A DNA stretch of 25,197 bases, taken from contig JADGJH010000208.1 in assembly GCA_027596945.1 (NCBI GenBank), positions 1 to 25,197 of the forward strand, written 5' to 3'. The stretch comes from Physocladia obscura (taxonomy: Eukaryota > Chytridiomycota > Chytridiomycetes > Chytridiales > Chytriomycetaceae). The notes beneath the pieces were generated by a model. That model searched no databases, was not told where the DNA came from, and was given only the letters and a program-made list of their open reading frames with translations. Position 1 is the stretch's first letter; each line of letters begins with the position of its first letter. The translations under genes were made by a program, and so were the position numbers. This document shows, piece by piece, positions 1-9,526 of the stretch.

Positions 1-403
1 ATAACACCCTATTTCCAAAAAGTCGAGGGATCTGAAGTTTTGCCGAGAATCGGGGGAGACAACGGAACACAACTAACAAAAATGCGATTTCTGCTCCTTG
101 TTGAAGCGCAGAAGTTTTTTTGCTTAAAGTTTTTTTTTCACATCACAAGAAAAATTATTCTGTCCGAATTACGAACCTCCGACGTCCAGTGATGATGATT
201 TGCGCGCTGACCAGCACAACTAAACGCAGTAATTGTAAACTTTGATTTTATTTTTAAAAGAACACAATTTTTCTTTGTGAAAAAAGAATTTCTTGCCGGG
301 ATCGAAGCGCTGTCTCGAAGCAAAAAACTCCCCCCTGGCCGAGAATGAATTTTTCTCAGCTGAAAAGTTCAAAGTTCAACATTTGGAGAAAAAAATTTAT
401 CAA
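1..403. other. Upstream spacer, no gene seen
   Basis: AT-rich sequence with poly-T runs ahead of the TMEM184-like gene. Short ORFs on both strands show no recognisable motif or splice pattern. It probably holds the promoter and 5' UTR of the gene starting at 404, but I cannot point to a convincing TATA box. Confidence 0.5.
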
Positions 404-1906
404 ATGAAACAGAATGGGATTTGTTTTCTTGTGGCTGCATTGGCTGGATTCGAATTGGTGGTAGGCGCTGCAGTTTCGACGGCCGTTGCGTTAAACTCGA
501 CGGTGCCGCAGAGCTGCGAGGTTTGTATTATCTCAATCTTTCACATTCTTAAACTCCACAAATTAATTACTTTGCCCTCTAAAAAAAAAAGGATAATCCG
601 CAGTTTATTGACCAAGGTTCCGGTTTTGACATGTCGCTAGATCGAGATAATGCGTCTTGGGCCTGGATTGCCACTGGTAAGAATGTATTTTTTTTTCTCG
701 AATCATGTTTCGCCACCTTAATACTTCAGAAACCAGGAGTGTTTGCTGTAGGGGCAACAATCTTCTCTTTCTTTCTAATTGGAAAGCATTTACGCAACTT
801 TAATAATCCGTTGGAACAAGTGCACATTGTGCGCGTGCTACTTATCGTTCCTATTTATTCGATTGTGTCATGGTTTGCTTTTCGATACTACTGGCGGGCT
901 GTGTATTTTTTCACTGTTCGAGACGTTTACGAATCTTTCACAATCTATTCATTCTATGCCCTTATCCTTCAGTATTTGGGCCCAACCGCCCAATCCCAAA
1001 AAATGGCTCTTGTAAACAAACCAAAAATGGTGTGGCCATTGTATGGACCAATTTTCCGGCTACTACGCCTCAATGAATACTACTACCCTGCAAGCCCGAC
1101 GTTCTTGCAAACGAACAAAATCCTTGTTATTCAATATGTAGCCGTTCGTCCCATTATGACGGTCTTTGCTCTCATTACGCAAGTAATGAGCCGCTTTTGC
1201 TCGGAAAGTATGAGCATTGAATATGGACATTTTTGGTATATGGTTATTTGTTTCATCAGTGTTACATTTTCTATGTATGGATTGATTATTTTGTATCTGA
1301 CAATTAAAGATGACATTGCTGAAAAAAGACCACTGCCGAAGGTATGTGTATCGAACCTTTTCCTTTTTTTGAACTTCGAAACGAATTAATTTCGATGTAT
1401 TCAAACAGTTTCTATCGATCAAAATTGTGATCTTTTTGACAATGATCCAAAACATGTTTCTGAGTGTTTTGGTTCATTACAACGTTATTCCAGAAAATGC
1501 TTGGTGGACATCTACCAATATTTCAAACGGCATTCAAAGTTTCTTAGTGTGTCTCGAAATGTTTATCGCGAGTATTTTTCATATATACGCCTTTAGTGCT
1601 GCAGAATATACCGGCAGTGTGCCGACGCCCATACTCAAAGCAGTTATCATTGCATTCAATCCTATTGATATTTTGCGTGAAATGGGACGTGGAATCGCTC
1701 ATTTGATTCAATCAATCCGAGGTCGCGGCGCTGGTATGAGAATTTCAAAGGATGGAAATTTGCAGAGGGGATCTCACGGGACAGTCATTCTTGAGCCATT
1801 GGGCAATTCTTCAAATGGCCGCACATTACGGGAAGAAGAGGAGGTGATTATCGAAGAAAACTTCCAAGTGAAAGGGTCAAATGAAAAAGGTTATGGAACT
1901 TTGTAA
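404..1906 (+). CDS. TMEM184 / OST-alpha family multispan membrane protein
   Basis: Four exons: 404-520, 592-676, 737-1341 and 1409-1906, giving about 434 aa. The family (TMEM184, organic solute transporter alpha, Pfam Solute_trans_a) comprises seven-span proteins of endomembranes or plasma membrane; the molecular function in fungi is poorly defined. Two signatures are visible. HLRNFNNPLEQVHIVRVL followed by IVPIYSIVSW matches the family core around the first two spans. CLEMFIASIFHIYAF near the C-terminus matches the last conserved helix. The first exon encodes a hydrophobic N-terminus that could be a signal peptide or signal anchor. The tail after the last span is charged and Glu-rich, as expected for a cytosolic end. 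Splice phases are 0, 1 and 0 and join the three reading frames cleanly. The second acceptor was placed at 736 rather than 729 because only that choice keeps the downstream frame. The family call is firm; transport substrate is unknown. Confidence 0.88.
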
Positions 1907-2271
1907 AAAGGAATTTGCACAAAAGTTGAAATGAAAATTTTTCCTTTCCCTGTCAAAAATAATTTTAAGAACTGCCCAAATAGCAAAGATAATCCCAGGC
2001 GAATTCTTTGGAATCTTGACTCTTCAATTTAAAAGCCTCTTACCGCACTCAAATACAATCTTGACTCGTTTACTTAGTTTTTGCAGATTCTACCAAAGCA
2101 AACAGAAAAACAAATACGAATTCGTCTCATAGGAAAATTATTTGCGAAAAGAGCAAGATTTGAGAGTTGTTCGTCAGCAAGTAGCTTCGTATCGTCTTTC
2201 AGGCAAGCGAAAGCCATCAACATGCAATATTAGTGGAATCCTTTTATATATTTCGCTAGTCACCTTCGGTC

Positions 2272-2493
2272 ATGAAGTTGATCAAATTTTATTTGAGTGC
2301 TAGACTGACAAAGATGATTCCCATTTTACTCCATAGACACTGTCGACGTATCACGCTTGTGGCATTTATTGGAAACAGTCCAAATGTTGCCATAATTCTG
2401 GAAGAATTCATGCAGCAGGCGATTTTTCTTTACCAGCACTATGGTTTGACAATGACGCGCTTCATTGTACTATTTAATGCTTGTAGAAAATAA
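2272..2493 (+). CDS. Weak candidate short ORF, 73 aa
   Basis: Open frame from an ATG at 2272 to a stop at 2493. The product is basic and moderately hydrophobic, with no motif I recognise. The only support beyond length is a TATATA-like stretch shortly upstream. In AT-rich DNA a 73-codon ORF can arise by chance, so this is listed only as a candidate. Confidence 0.15.
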   Translation: MKLIKFYLSARLTKMIPILLHRHCRRITLVAFIGNSPNVAIILEEFMQQAIFLYQHYGLTMTRFIVLFNACRK

Positions 2494-2685
2494 ATAATAT
2501 AATATGTATTAGCAACAGAAAAAAATTAAGGTGGGTTTGAGATTAACAAAAAGTTGGGGTGGAAAAAAAAACCCCCATTTTTTCAATGTGAGTGGAGTTG
2601 TCTTCTTGTTTTCGTTCAGCAGTTAACTAACGCATTTTGTAATCATGTATTGCATATAATACTTCGAAACAGTACTATTCGAACA

Positions 2686-2692
2686 TATAAAT
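2686..2692 (+). promoter_or_regulatory. Likely TATA box of CCT2
   Basis: TATAAAT lies 64 bp before the CCT2 start codon at 2756, in a plausible position for a core promoter. This is sequence match only; no start-site data. Confidence 0.4.
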
Positions 2693-2755
2693 GGTATCGA
2701 ACGTTGTGTGAACTGGAGTAGTTCTTGTCCAATGATTGAAACTAAGTAACACAAA

Positions 2756-4789
2756 ATGGTACAGGCTGGCCTTGGTCCTGTAAACATTTTTTCACAAGGA
2801 GGAAGTGAAGAGCGTGCGGAGAATGCGCGTCTGGTAATGTTTATTAAGTTTTCCCTGTTCTTGCAATCGAATTAAAAAAATACTTAAACATTTCAGGCGT
2901 CGTTTGTTGGTGCAATTGCTGTGGGCGACCTCGTTAAAAGTACTTTGGGGCCTAAAGGAATGGTGCGTGTCATATCCGTTTATGCTCTGCTTGTTTTTTC
3001 TGTTTCCAATGGACAAGCTTTTTTGTAGGACAAAGTCCTCCAGTCGTTGACAGATGGAAACATCACTGTTACAAATGACGGTGCTACGATTCTTAAGAGT
3101 ATTGCTTTGGATAATGCTGCCGCAAAAGTTTGTTTCAATATTTCCTATTTTTCTTCTTTTTCCACCCCACCAATTCAAAAAAAAAAGGTCCTGGTCAACA
3201 TCTCCAAAGTGCAAGACGATGAAGTCGGAGATGGCACCACGTCTGTTTGTGTTCTTGCCGCCGAATTGCTTCGCGAAGCCGAACGTCTAATCAACCAAAA
3301 AATCCACCCGCAAACAATTGTTGAAGGATATCGCATTGCGAGCGCAGCAGCGTTAAAAGCGCTCGAATCCTCGGCAGTTGACAATGGCAAAGATGATGTT
3401 CTTTTTAGAAAAGACCTTATCAACATTGCGAAGACAACATTGTCTTCGAAAGTTCTGTCACAAGACAAAGAGTACTTCGCGAATTTGGCTGTCGATGCGG
3501 TGCTCAGACTCAAGGTATTGTTCAAATTTAAATTTAGGCCAAAAAGATTTGATGAAATCTGAAATTCGATGTGGTTTAATTTATAGGGGAGCACATCCCT
3601 TGAACATATTCAAATCATCAAGAAAATTGGTGGAAAACTGATGGATTCGTACCTTGACGAAGGTTTTATTCTTGACAAAAAAATTGGGGTCAACCAGCCA
3701 AAGCGAATCGAAAATGCGAAGATTCTGATTGCCAATACTCGTACGTTCGAAAAACAACTGTAGTCTGGTGTATAATTTTTTTAACTCACGATTTTAGCCA
3801 TGGACACCGACAAAATCAAAATCTTTGGTGCCCGAGTTCGTGTTGATGCGTCAGGAAAGCTTGCTGAACTTGAAAGAGCCGAGAAAGACAAAATGAAAGA
3901 GAAAGTCGAAAAAATCAAAAATTTCGGAATCAACTGGTAACGGCATCATAAGCTATTTTTTGAAAAATTTGGATACTAACTTTATAAATTAGCTTTATCA
4001 ACCGCCAACTCATCTATAACTGGCCTGAACAACTTTTCGCCGACTCTGGAGTGTGCGCCATCGAACACGCCGATTTTGTAGGAATCGAGCGTCTTGCTCT
4101 TGTTCTTGGTGGTGAAATCGCCTCAACATTCGACCACCCTGAGCTTGTCAGACTTGGACATTGCAAGTTGATTGAGGAAATAATTATTGGGGAAGACAGA
4201 CTTATCAAGTTTAGTGGAGTTGCTGCTGGCGAGGCTTGCACAGTTGTTTTGCGTGGCGCAACTCACCAACTCTTGGATGAAGCCGAGCGCAGTTTACATG
4301 ATGCATTGTGTGTATTAAGTCAAACGGTTGCTGAACCACGTACTGTTCTGGGCGGTGGATGTAGTGAATGTTTGATGGGCAAAGCCGTTGACGATGTTGC
4401 CAGACTAACCGAAGGCAAAAAAGCTATGGCTATTGAAGCTTTTGCACGCGCTTTGAGACAGGTATTGTAATTGTTATATATTTATTTTTCCCCTTTTTTT
4501 TTTTTTACTGAATTTTTTGGTTTCCAAGCTTCCGACAATTCTTGCCGACAATGCTGGTTACGATTCCAGTGATCTGGTTACTCAACTCCGTGCGCGTCAC
4601 AATGAAGGTAAATCAACTTCAGGGCTGGACATGTATAATGGTGTTGTGGCGGATGTGAAAAAACTTGGAATCACGGAAAGCTACAAGCTCAAAAGACAAG
4701 TATTGCTGAGTGCCAGCGAGGCAGCTGAGATGATTTTGAGAGTTGATGATATTATTCGTGCAGCGCCAAGACAACGCAATCGTCAATAA
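2756..4789 (+). CDS. CCT2: T-complex protein 1 subunit beta (CCT beta)
   Basis: Eight exons: 2756-2833, 2897-2962, 3029-3127, 3188-3514, 3587-3740, 3798-3936, 3993-4461 and 4529-4789. They give 530 aa, the usual length for CCT beta. The product is one of eight subunits of the cytosolic TRiC/CCT chaperonin, which folds actin, tubulin and other substrates using ATP. Group II chaperonin motifs appear in order: [13 protein letters not shown] near the N-terminus, TNDGATIL, the phosphate-binding VGDGTTSV, an apical-domain stretch ending [13 protein letters not shown], then [15 protein letters not shown], and the C-terminal ILRVDDII. Strings such as [17 protein letters not shown] and GLDMYNG identify the beta subunit in particular. 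Every exon joins in frame (phases 0, 0, 0, 0, 1, 2, 0). The intron at 3937-3992 carries a TACTAAC branch site at 3974-3980. Confidence 0.97.
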
Positions 4790-5555
4790 ATGAATTGGCA
4801 TCGAAGCCTATTTAACTGAATCACTTACTTTTCATTTTTTTACACTATGACTTAAGAAGAACAAATGCATTCATTGTAACCTTAATCTTTTTTAACTTAA
4901 ACGGTATCGAACGCGAAAGCTTGGATCTCAAATACAAATAAAAATTTTCCAACTTACTCCACGCAACATGCAAAAGGACAATATTATAATTTCAACCCCT
5001 CCATTCACTCGCCAATCTACACCTTACGGTGTAAAGTGTAACCACTGTTTCTTATTTTTACTTTGCTTCACGCCGGCTTCCCTTCTCAAATCGTTACTTT
5101 GTATTTTGACAAAAATTCAATCTGAAACACTCGTGGAAAAACCGTCTGCACTTTTTTTACAAAAATGCCTGGACACCAAGAAAGCCGCTTGTCACATACA
5201 TGAGTAAGCAGAAACGCAAGCGGCTCCAGCAACAGCAGCAACGCCAGTCGGTCTTAAGTGAGCAACGCCGCGTTCGTGCGCAATCAGACCCATCCACAGC
5301 TGCCGTTTGCCCGGGGCGACGATTCGGACGATGGCAATGAATCAGATGACTCTTTTAAATCAGAGTATTTTTCTTCGCAAAGTGTGAGTGTTTTTTCATT
5401 TTGGAACTAACGAAAACTAACCAACCGCCAACAGACTAATCACAAATTCAATTACCGGTAATTACAAATCACGTGACCTTTCTCAAACCTATATAAGGAT
5501 GAGATGTTTTCTAGACTCCCTTTTTTATTTCTTCAAAAAGCAGGAGTTGGTCGCG
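4790..5555. other. Spacer with a possible coding remnant
   Basis: An AATAAA at 4937-4942 may serve CCT2. From 5200 an ATG opens a basic, Gln-rich frame that stops at about 5340. A second frame over 5258-5380 encodes an acidic Asp/Ser-rich stretch followed by a strong GTGAGT donor and an AACTAAC branch-like site. Joining them needs a weak donor at 5251 and gives only about 50 residues. This could be an unfinished gene model, a 5' exon of something downstream, or a decayed gene. I do not call it as a gene. Confidence 0.4.
5469..5497 (+). promoter_or_regulatory. E-box palindrome plus TATA box
   Basis: The palindrome TCACGTGA at 5469-5476 is the core site of bHLH factors such as fungal Cbf1. It is followed at 5489-5497 by TATATAAGG. 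The next ATG on this strand is at 5556. The spacing is that of a classical core promoter and supports a transcript starting near 5520. Motif match only. Confidence 0.4.
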
Positions 5556-5797
5556 ATGGCCGGAGTTCCAGTTGTTGAAGTGTTCTTGATGGTATTTTGA
5601 GATGATCTTGCCAATTTCTGTTTTTTCAGGTTCAACCCCAGCCTCACGTTCATTGGCTCGAAAGGTTTTATTCCCCTGAGAAAATAAAACTTGGAATTAA
5701 GACCGTCTTCTTAATATCAGCCAATCACATTGCTAGAAAAATTCACAATGGAATGTTCTCTTGCTTCCAAAAATTACAACAATCTGAAAAAAATTAG
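5556..5797 (+). CDS. Candidate small spliced gene, 63 aa, unknown
   Basis: ATG at 5556 begins a short first exon (5556-5579). A donor GTGTTC at 5580 and a strong pyrimidine-rich acceptor at 5628-5629 lead to a second exon (5630-5797), giving 63 aa. A later donor at 5592 also keeps the frame but leaves an intron of only 38 nt, shorter than any other here; the 51-nt choice fits better. The product begins MAGVPVVEV and has no motif I recognise. Support comes from the upstream TATA/E-box, the acceptor quality and the maintained frame. It may be spurious. Confidence 0.33.
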
Positions 5798-5919
5798 AGC
5801 AAAAAACGAAACGCGTTACGTTTTTTCATAAACATTTACTTTGATCAATTAAACGTTCAATTACAAATAATTATTTTATTGTTATATTATAAACTACATG
5901 AAGTGGGTTGTTCGATGAA

Positions 5920-6196
5920 ATGCAGGGCTTAACATCAAGCGAGTACTATAATAGAGATCGCGAATTATTTGTGATTGACTACAAGACAGGTATTGTGTTT
6001 TATACGAAGAAGCAAGACAACGTTGATCCAAAGGTAAGCATCGAACAGCAGCGATCGGACTTCTGGAGCGATCCGAATGCCTGCGCCGAAATCACCAGCC
6101 ATCCAGAAGCGCCTCTTGAAGCATTTAAGAGCTGAAGCAGCAGAAGAGAAAGTGGTTGCGTTTAACGTACGAAGGAATCCTGGCTTAAGGCGCTAA
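5920..6196 (+). CDS. Candidate small spliced gene, 67 aa, unknown
   Basis: Exons 5920-6033 and 6107-6196 are joined across a strong GTAAGC donor and a CCAG acceptor (intron 73 nt, typical here). The first exon encodes an acidic/aromatic stretch with ELFVIDYKTGIVFY. The second encodes a basic helix-like stretch, KRLLKHLRAEAAEE, ending at TAA 6194-6196. The splice rescues the frame: without it the ORF ends at 6135 in less structured sequence. A CAG acceptor just before 5929 leaves room for this being the last two exons of a longer gene with undetected 5' exons. Its 3' end overlaps the stop codon of the opposite-strand RING gene. Function not recognised. Confidence 0.42.
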
Positions 6197-6943
6197 TCGT
6201 CATCCGTATCTTCGAAGTTCGGTTGACCTTGAAACAGATTCGTTAGAAATCCCTTAATGTGATCAGACCGGCTGCCAAATGCCAGCAATCGAACTTTTAC
6301 CGTGCCGTCTGTATTCAACGGATGCCAATTCAAGTCTTTCAGAGTTGTTTGGTACTGGATATGAAAACTGATTTCTTGCAAGCACACGTTGTTGTTGTTA
6401 TAATACTCCCCGCTGTTGGTGAAAGAAGGCATACATTCCAAGACTCTTCCTTCTTGAACAACACAACTCCGTCGTCAACAATCAGCACCGCACGGTCATC
6501 AGCTTTATCGAAATTGATGGTAAGCAATTTGGTGATAGCAATTCTCACTTTCAGTGTACTTTCACTGTACACTTGCTTTTATATTGTTTTTACATCGTTA
6601 AAAACGAGACTGATTTGTTACAGACGACACAACTGATTTTATCGTATGCGCATTCAATCAAATGGTTTGCCATATTCCACTTCAATCTTTTGACTTTACA
6701 ATGGTTGTTTGAACAGTTTTCTATAAAAGGCTCCAACTTTAACTCTAGGAGTCGGTTGTTGAATAGAGTATTTGTTCGACATATTAGACAAACTCGACCG
6801 TTTTGACGAAAACAATTCATACAAAGAAAATGTGAGCTGTTGGAGCATTGAACAATTGGTGAGTTGAGATTTTCATAGCAGATACAGCATGTAAAGTCTG
6901 ATTGCTTTACTTCAAATGAATAAGTAATCATTTGTTCCAGCAT
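6193..6943 (-). CDS. RING / SIAH-like zinc-finger protein
   Basis: The first exon runs from ATG 6943 and encodes a RING finger, CCICYENL ... HFLCMNCF ... CLICR (about residues 19-56). A second Cys/His cluster follows, CSNNHC ... HLIECAYDKISC (about 77-104), laid out like the zinc finger after the RING in SIAH/SINA and TRAF proteins. This architecture suggests an E3 ubiquitin ligase. Two further exons, about 6435-6543 (or -6571) and 6193-6354, encode a beta-rich tail ending in the acidic EDTDDD. Two splice choices for the first intron (6544-6593 or 6572-6621, both 50 nt) give 206 aa; the first keeps the CVVC cysteines and is preferred. The second intron is 6355-6434. If the first intron is not removed, the protein ends at 117 aa at 6590. 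The tail could be a divergent TRAF-like substrate-binding domain, but I cannot show that. Confidence 0.7.
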
Positions 6944-7087
6944 TAGATTATCTACGATGTCATCATCTCATACGAGTTGTGCCTGCTTACTCTTAACTTC
7001 CGGGAGATACTAGAGTCATCGTTTATGAGTTCTGAAAACTGCTTAAAATTGTTCAATGGGAATAACAGATTTTTTTTTTCTTCAGAA
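6944..7087. promoter_or_regulatory. Divergent promoter region (144 bp)
   Basis: The RING gene (start 6943, -) and the two-span membrane protein gene (start 7088, +) diverge from this spacer, so it must contain both promoters unless an upstream exon was missed. A long T run followed by TTCAG just before 7088 looks like a splice acceptor, so the + gene may have a further 5' exon here. Confidence 0.4.
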
Positions 7088-7922
7088 ATGGCCATGACAA
7101 GTTTCGTAGACACATTACCAACTAATTCCACCATCATGTCTCGGGAAAGTCCGCCTTACAGCTACCTTTCATCCATCATCGGAAATGATAATAATAGTAC
7201 TACAGCAGTCGTGGTTCGAATTCCGCTGACATACAACGCGCACTCTGCAAGTTTCCAGGAAACAATGCCACAGGAGTTGATTAGAGTGGTAAGAGAGAAT
7301 AAACAAAAACCCAGGAAGAAAAAAGAGGGTCGCCCCGCACAACATTCATTTTTTGTCTTGTAAATTCAACTTTTTTTTTTCTTTTTCCCCTAGCTTCCGG
7401 TAGAGATATTCACTGCAAGACTTAGATCCCTGAACGAAAAACTATCAAAGTCATTATGGTGGAATCTCAAAGATATTGGCCCTATGGTCCGATTATTGTC
7501 TATTCTGGCATTCACCGCAGTATGCATTTGGGTTGTCTTGCACTTTTGGAACGCAATATACTTTTGTGCCGTCAGTTTTTCCATGTGTGCATATATGTTT
7601 TTGTTATCTTCTTTTTCGTTCAAAGGGGTGAGTCTGCAAAATTATACCCGCTTCTCGTCAAATTCTGAATTGGAAAATTGATATTTTTACATGATAAATA
7701 ACAATACAATTAAAAATATAATAGGTTGAAAAAGCGATTACAACCGAGCTGGAGGAATATAATCAAAAAGACGAATACATTCAGCTTAAGTGGAGTCTCG
7801 AGTGTATGGCTGAAACCAAACACCGAGTTTTCTATTACAAACCGGTACAGCGAAAAAAAGAAATTGTTTTGCGCCAATCCGAAAATGTTGAGTCACTTCC
7901 TCACTTCCGAGCATGTTTATAA
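7088..7922 (+). CDS. Two-span membrane protein of unknown function
   Basis: Exons 7088-7288, 7394-7627 and 7725-7922 (donors GTAAGA and GTGAGT, both phase 0) give 210 aa. The N-terminus is polar and Ser/Thr/Asn-rich. Residues about 98-141 form two adjacent hydrophobic segments, the first VRLLSILAFTAVCIWVVLHF, a hairpin-like arrangement. A soluble C-terminal tail (146-210) mixes acidic and basic residues and ends in CL. An in-frame ATG at 7026 would add about 21 residues, but that stretch reads like an intron end, so the ATG at 7088 was chosen. I do not recognise the family. It converges with VPS29, 77 bp away, across a poly-A tract. Confidence 0.72.
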
Positions 7923-7999
7923 AAATATTTGGCATAGGTTTTTTAATGTACAAACCATCCAAAAAAAAACAAAAAAAAAAAAAACAAAGAGAACAAAAA

Positions 8000-9491
8000 T
8001 TAAATCTTTTTGGTAAACTCCAATTTTTCAACCTTGACATCCCCATCAACGAGTTTATACACATACACGACCACAGTATTTCCTTGAATGTCCAAAAGCG
8101 CAAAACTTGGCACCACTTGCGAAACAAGTTTGAATGCGCGTTTTTCATCTTGTTTCTTTGTTAGTGGCACTGCCGATGCTGACGCTGTTGTTGCAGATGG
8201 CGCAGATGCCAATATTGCACCAGGTGTTTGTGCTACTGTTGGCGCAACGGGTGTGGGATCTGCTGTAATCTCCTTTTCCTGACGAGACTCAGATAATGAT
8301 TCATCTTGATTGTGCTGGTTATAAATATTATTGTGTGGGATATTGTCTGCGTCGTGTGAGATTGGTTTGAGTTTTGGCGATTCGTTTCCCCATCCAGCAT
8401 CGTCATGACCAAATTCATGAACGTCTGCAAAACTTTGGTATTGTGAAACGGCACCACCGTTAGCAGAAATAACGGCGGCATTTTCATCGGCATCATCGTC
8501 ATTGGTGTTCTCGTCGTGTCGACATTCATTTTCTCGCTGATATTTTTCTTCGACAAAATCAGGGGTTTCTTTTTGGTTTTCTTGGTTGTCTTCAGAGTGG
8601 TTTTCAGAATTTGCGGAATCTTCTTGCAGTTCGTTTTTCAAAGACTCTGGTTCGATTTTCTGATGGGCGTCATCGTTACTGTTGTTGACATCATTCTCTT
8701 TGTTTGAATCAATAAATCCTTTGGATTCCTCAGCAGGCAACCCGACAGATTCATTTGCGTTGTTTGTTGTTGCATTATTTGCAGCTGCTGATAATTCAGG
8801 TTGTTTTTCTTCGACAGGTTTATCGCCCGCGTTATCATTATCGTCGATATTATTATTGATATTCACCGATTCAGCAGCAGGATTAATTGTTGGCGGAGGT
8901 TCAACAGAGTCTCTGGGGATGGGCACGCGTACAAGTGGTTTGAAAGGAGAAAAAGCGCCAGTGGCAGAGCCAGGATTCAGGTAAAAGCGCGATTCAGATT
9001 CAAACGCGTCAAAAGTATGTGTGTGGCCCGAAATCAAAACATCGCAGTCGAGTTCACGCGCAACAGCGGAGAGAGCCAGACGATCGCCCCACTTGATGTT
9101 TGTTTGTTTGTTTGAAGGAAAGAAAGAAAAAAACAGAAACAAACAGGAATGACAGAGTGCCCATGGACAACGCCGATTTTGATTGAGCCGACAGTAAGGG
9201 TTGCCGTGAGGGGAAGTGCGGGATCAGCGTCCCAATCGCCGGCAACGGCGACTGTTTCGGCCGAGACAAGCGAGCGCACAAACTCGAGCGCCTCTTTGCC
9301 GCTATTTCCAGTGACGATGGCTTTGTGCATCTTTCCTGTATTATTTGCACGTAATCATAAGTCTCTGTGTTTGCAACGCATCTCACTGCGTATATCAACA
9401 CACCTGGCACTAGCAACTTCTTGAACTTCGCAGGGATATCGGCAGCGCGCGTGGGAATGTGCAAGTCGCCGATGGCGAGAACAAGAACCAT
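8000..9491 (-). CDS. VPS29: Retromer subunit VPS29 with a large internal insertion
   Basis: Three exons read leftward: 9491-9404, 9335-9145 and 9091-8000, giving 456 aa against about 180-190 for animal VPS29. The product is a retromer subunit that recycles cargo from endosomes. Its fold resembles a metallophosphoesterase but usually acts as a protein-interaction scaffold. Visible signatures are GDLHIP (8-13), [10 protein letters not shown] (22-31), TGN (38-40), GDWD (62-65), HGHSVIPWGD (87-96), SGHTHTF (114-120) and GSATGAF (134-140). The fold resumes at about 420 with [10 protein letters not shown] and the C-terminal strand. In GDWD the residue that is the catalytic His in true phosphatases is Trp, as in other eukaryotic VPS29 where it is not His. 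Residues about 141-418 are a low-complexity insertion rich in Asn, Asp, Glu, Pro and Ala with no intron boundary. Exon 3 was joined at TGG 9091 because it restores the conserved VIPWGD. Confidence 0.93.
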
Positions 9492-9526
9492 TGTTTGTTT
9501 TTTGTATTTGTTTTTGTGTTTGTGAA
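9492..9526. promoter_or_regulatory. Very short divergent spacer (35 bp)
   Basis: The start codons of VPS29 (-) and of the 61-aa ORF (+) are only 35 bp apart, in a T/G-rich stretch. If both are genes, their 5' UTRs must overlap or each promoter must lie inside the other's coding region. No TATA box is evident. Confidence 0.35.

Larger units (their letters stand above)
1907..2755. other. Spacer between TMEM184-like gene and CCT2
   Basis: About 850 bases without a supported gene. A 73-codon ORF at 2272-2493 sits about 25 bp after a TATATA stretch (around 2244) but has no recognised motif and may be chance. The right end, from about 2640, should hold the CCT2 promoter. Confidence 0.5.

Noticed and set aside
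677..729. Alternative acceptor CTTCAG at 729 in the TMEM184-like gene
   Set aside because: It gives a frame that lacks the family's HL..F..P..Q motif; the acceptor at 736 restores it.
1063..1455. 130-codon minus-strand ORF
   Set aside because: It lies fully opposite TMEM184-like exons 3-4 and has no motif; it is a shadow of a well-supported gene.
4968..5207. 79-codon + ORF after CCT2
   Set aside because: No motif, low-complexity hydrophobic patches and no supporting splice or promoter signal beyond its length.
7210..7225. GGTTCGAATTCC, resembling a tRNA T-loop
   Set aside because: It lies inside the coding exon of the two-span membrane protein and no acceptor stem or anticodon arm can be built around it.
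7961..7987. Poly-A tract, possible retroposed tail
   Set aside because: It lies between two converging genes with no target-site duplication or retroelement sequence; similar A/T runs occur in most spacers and introns here.
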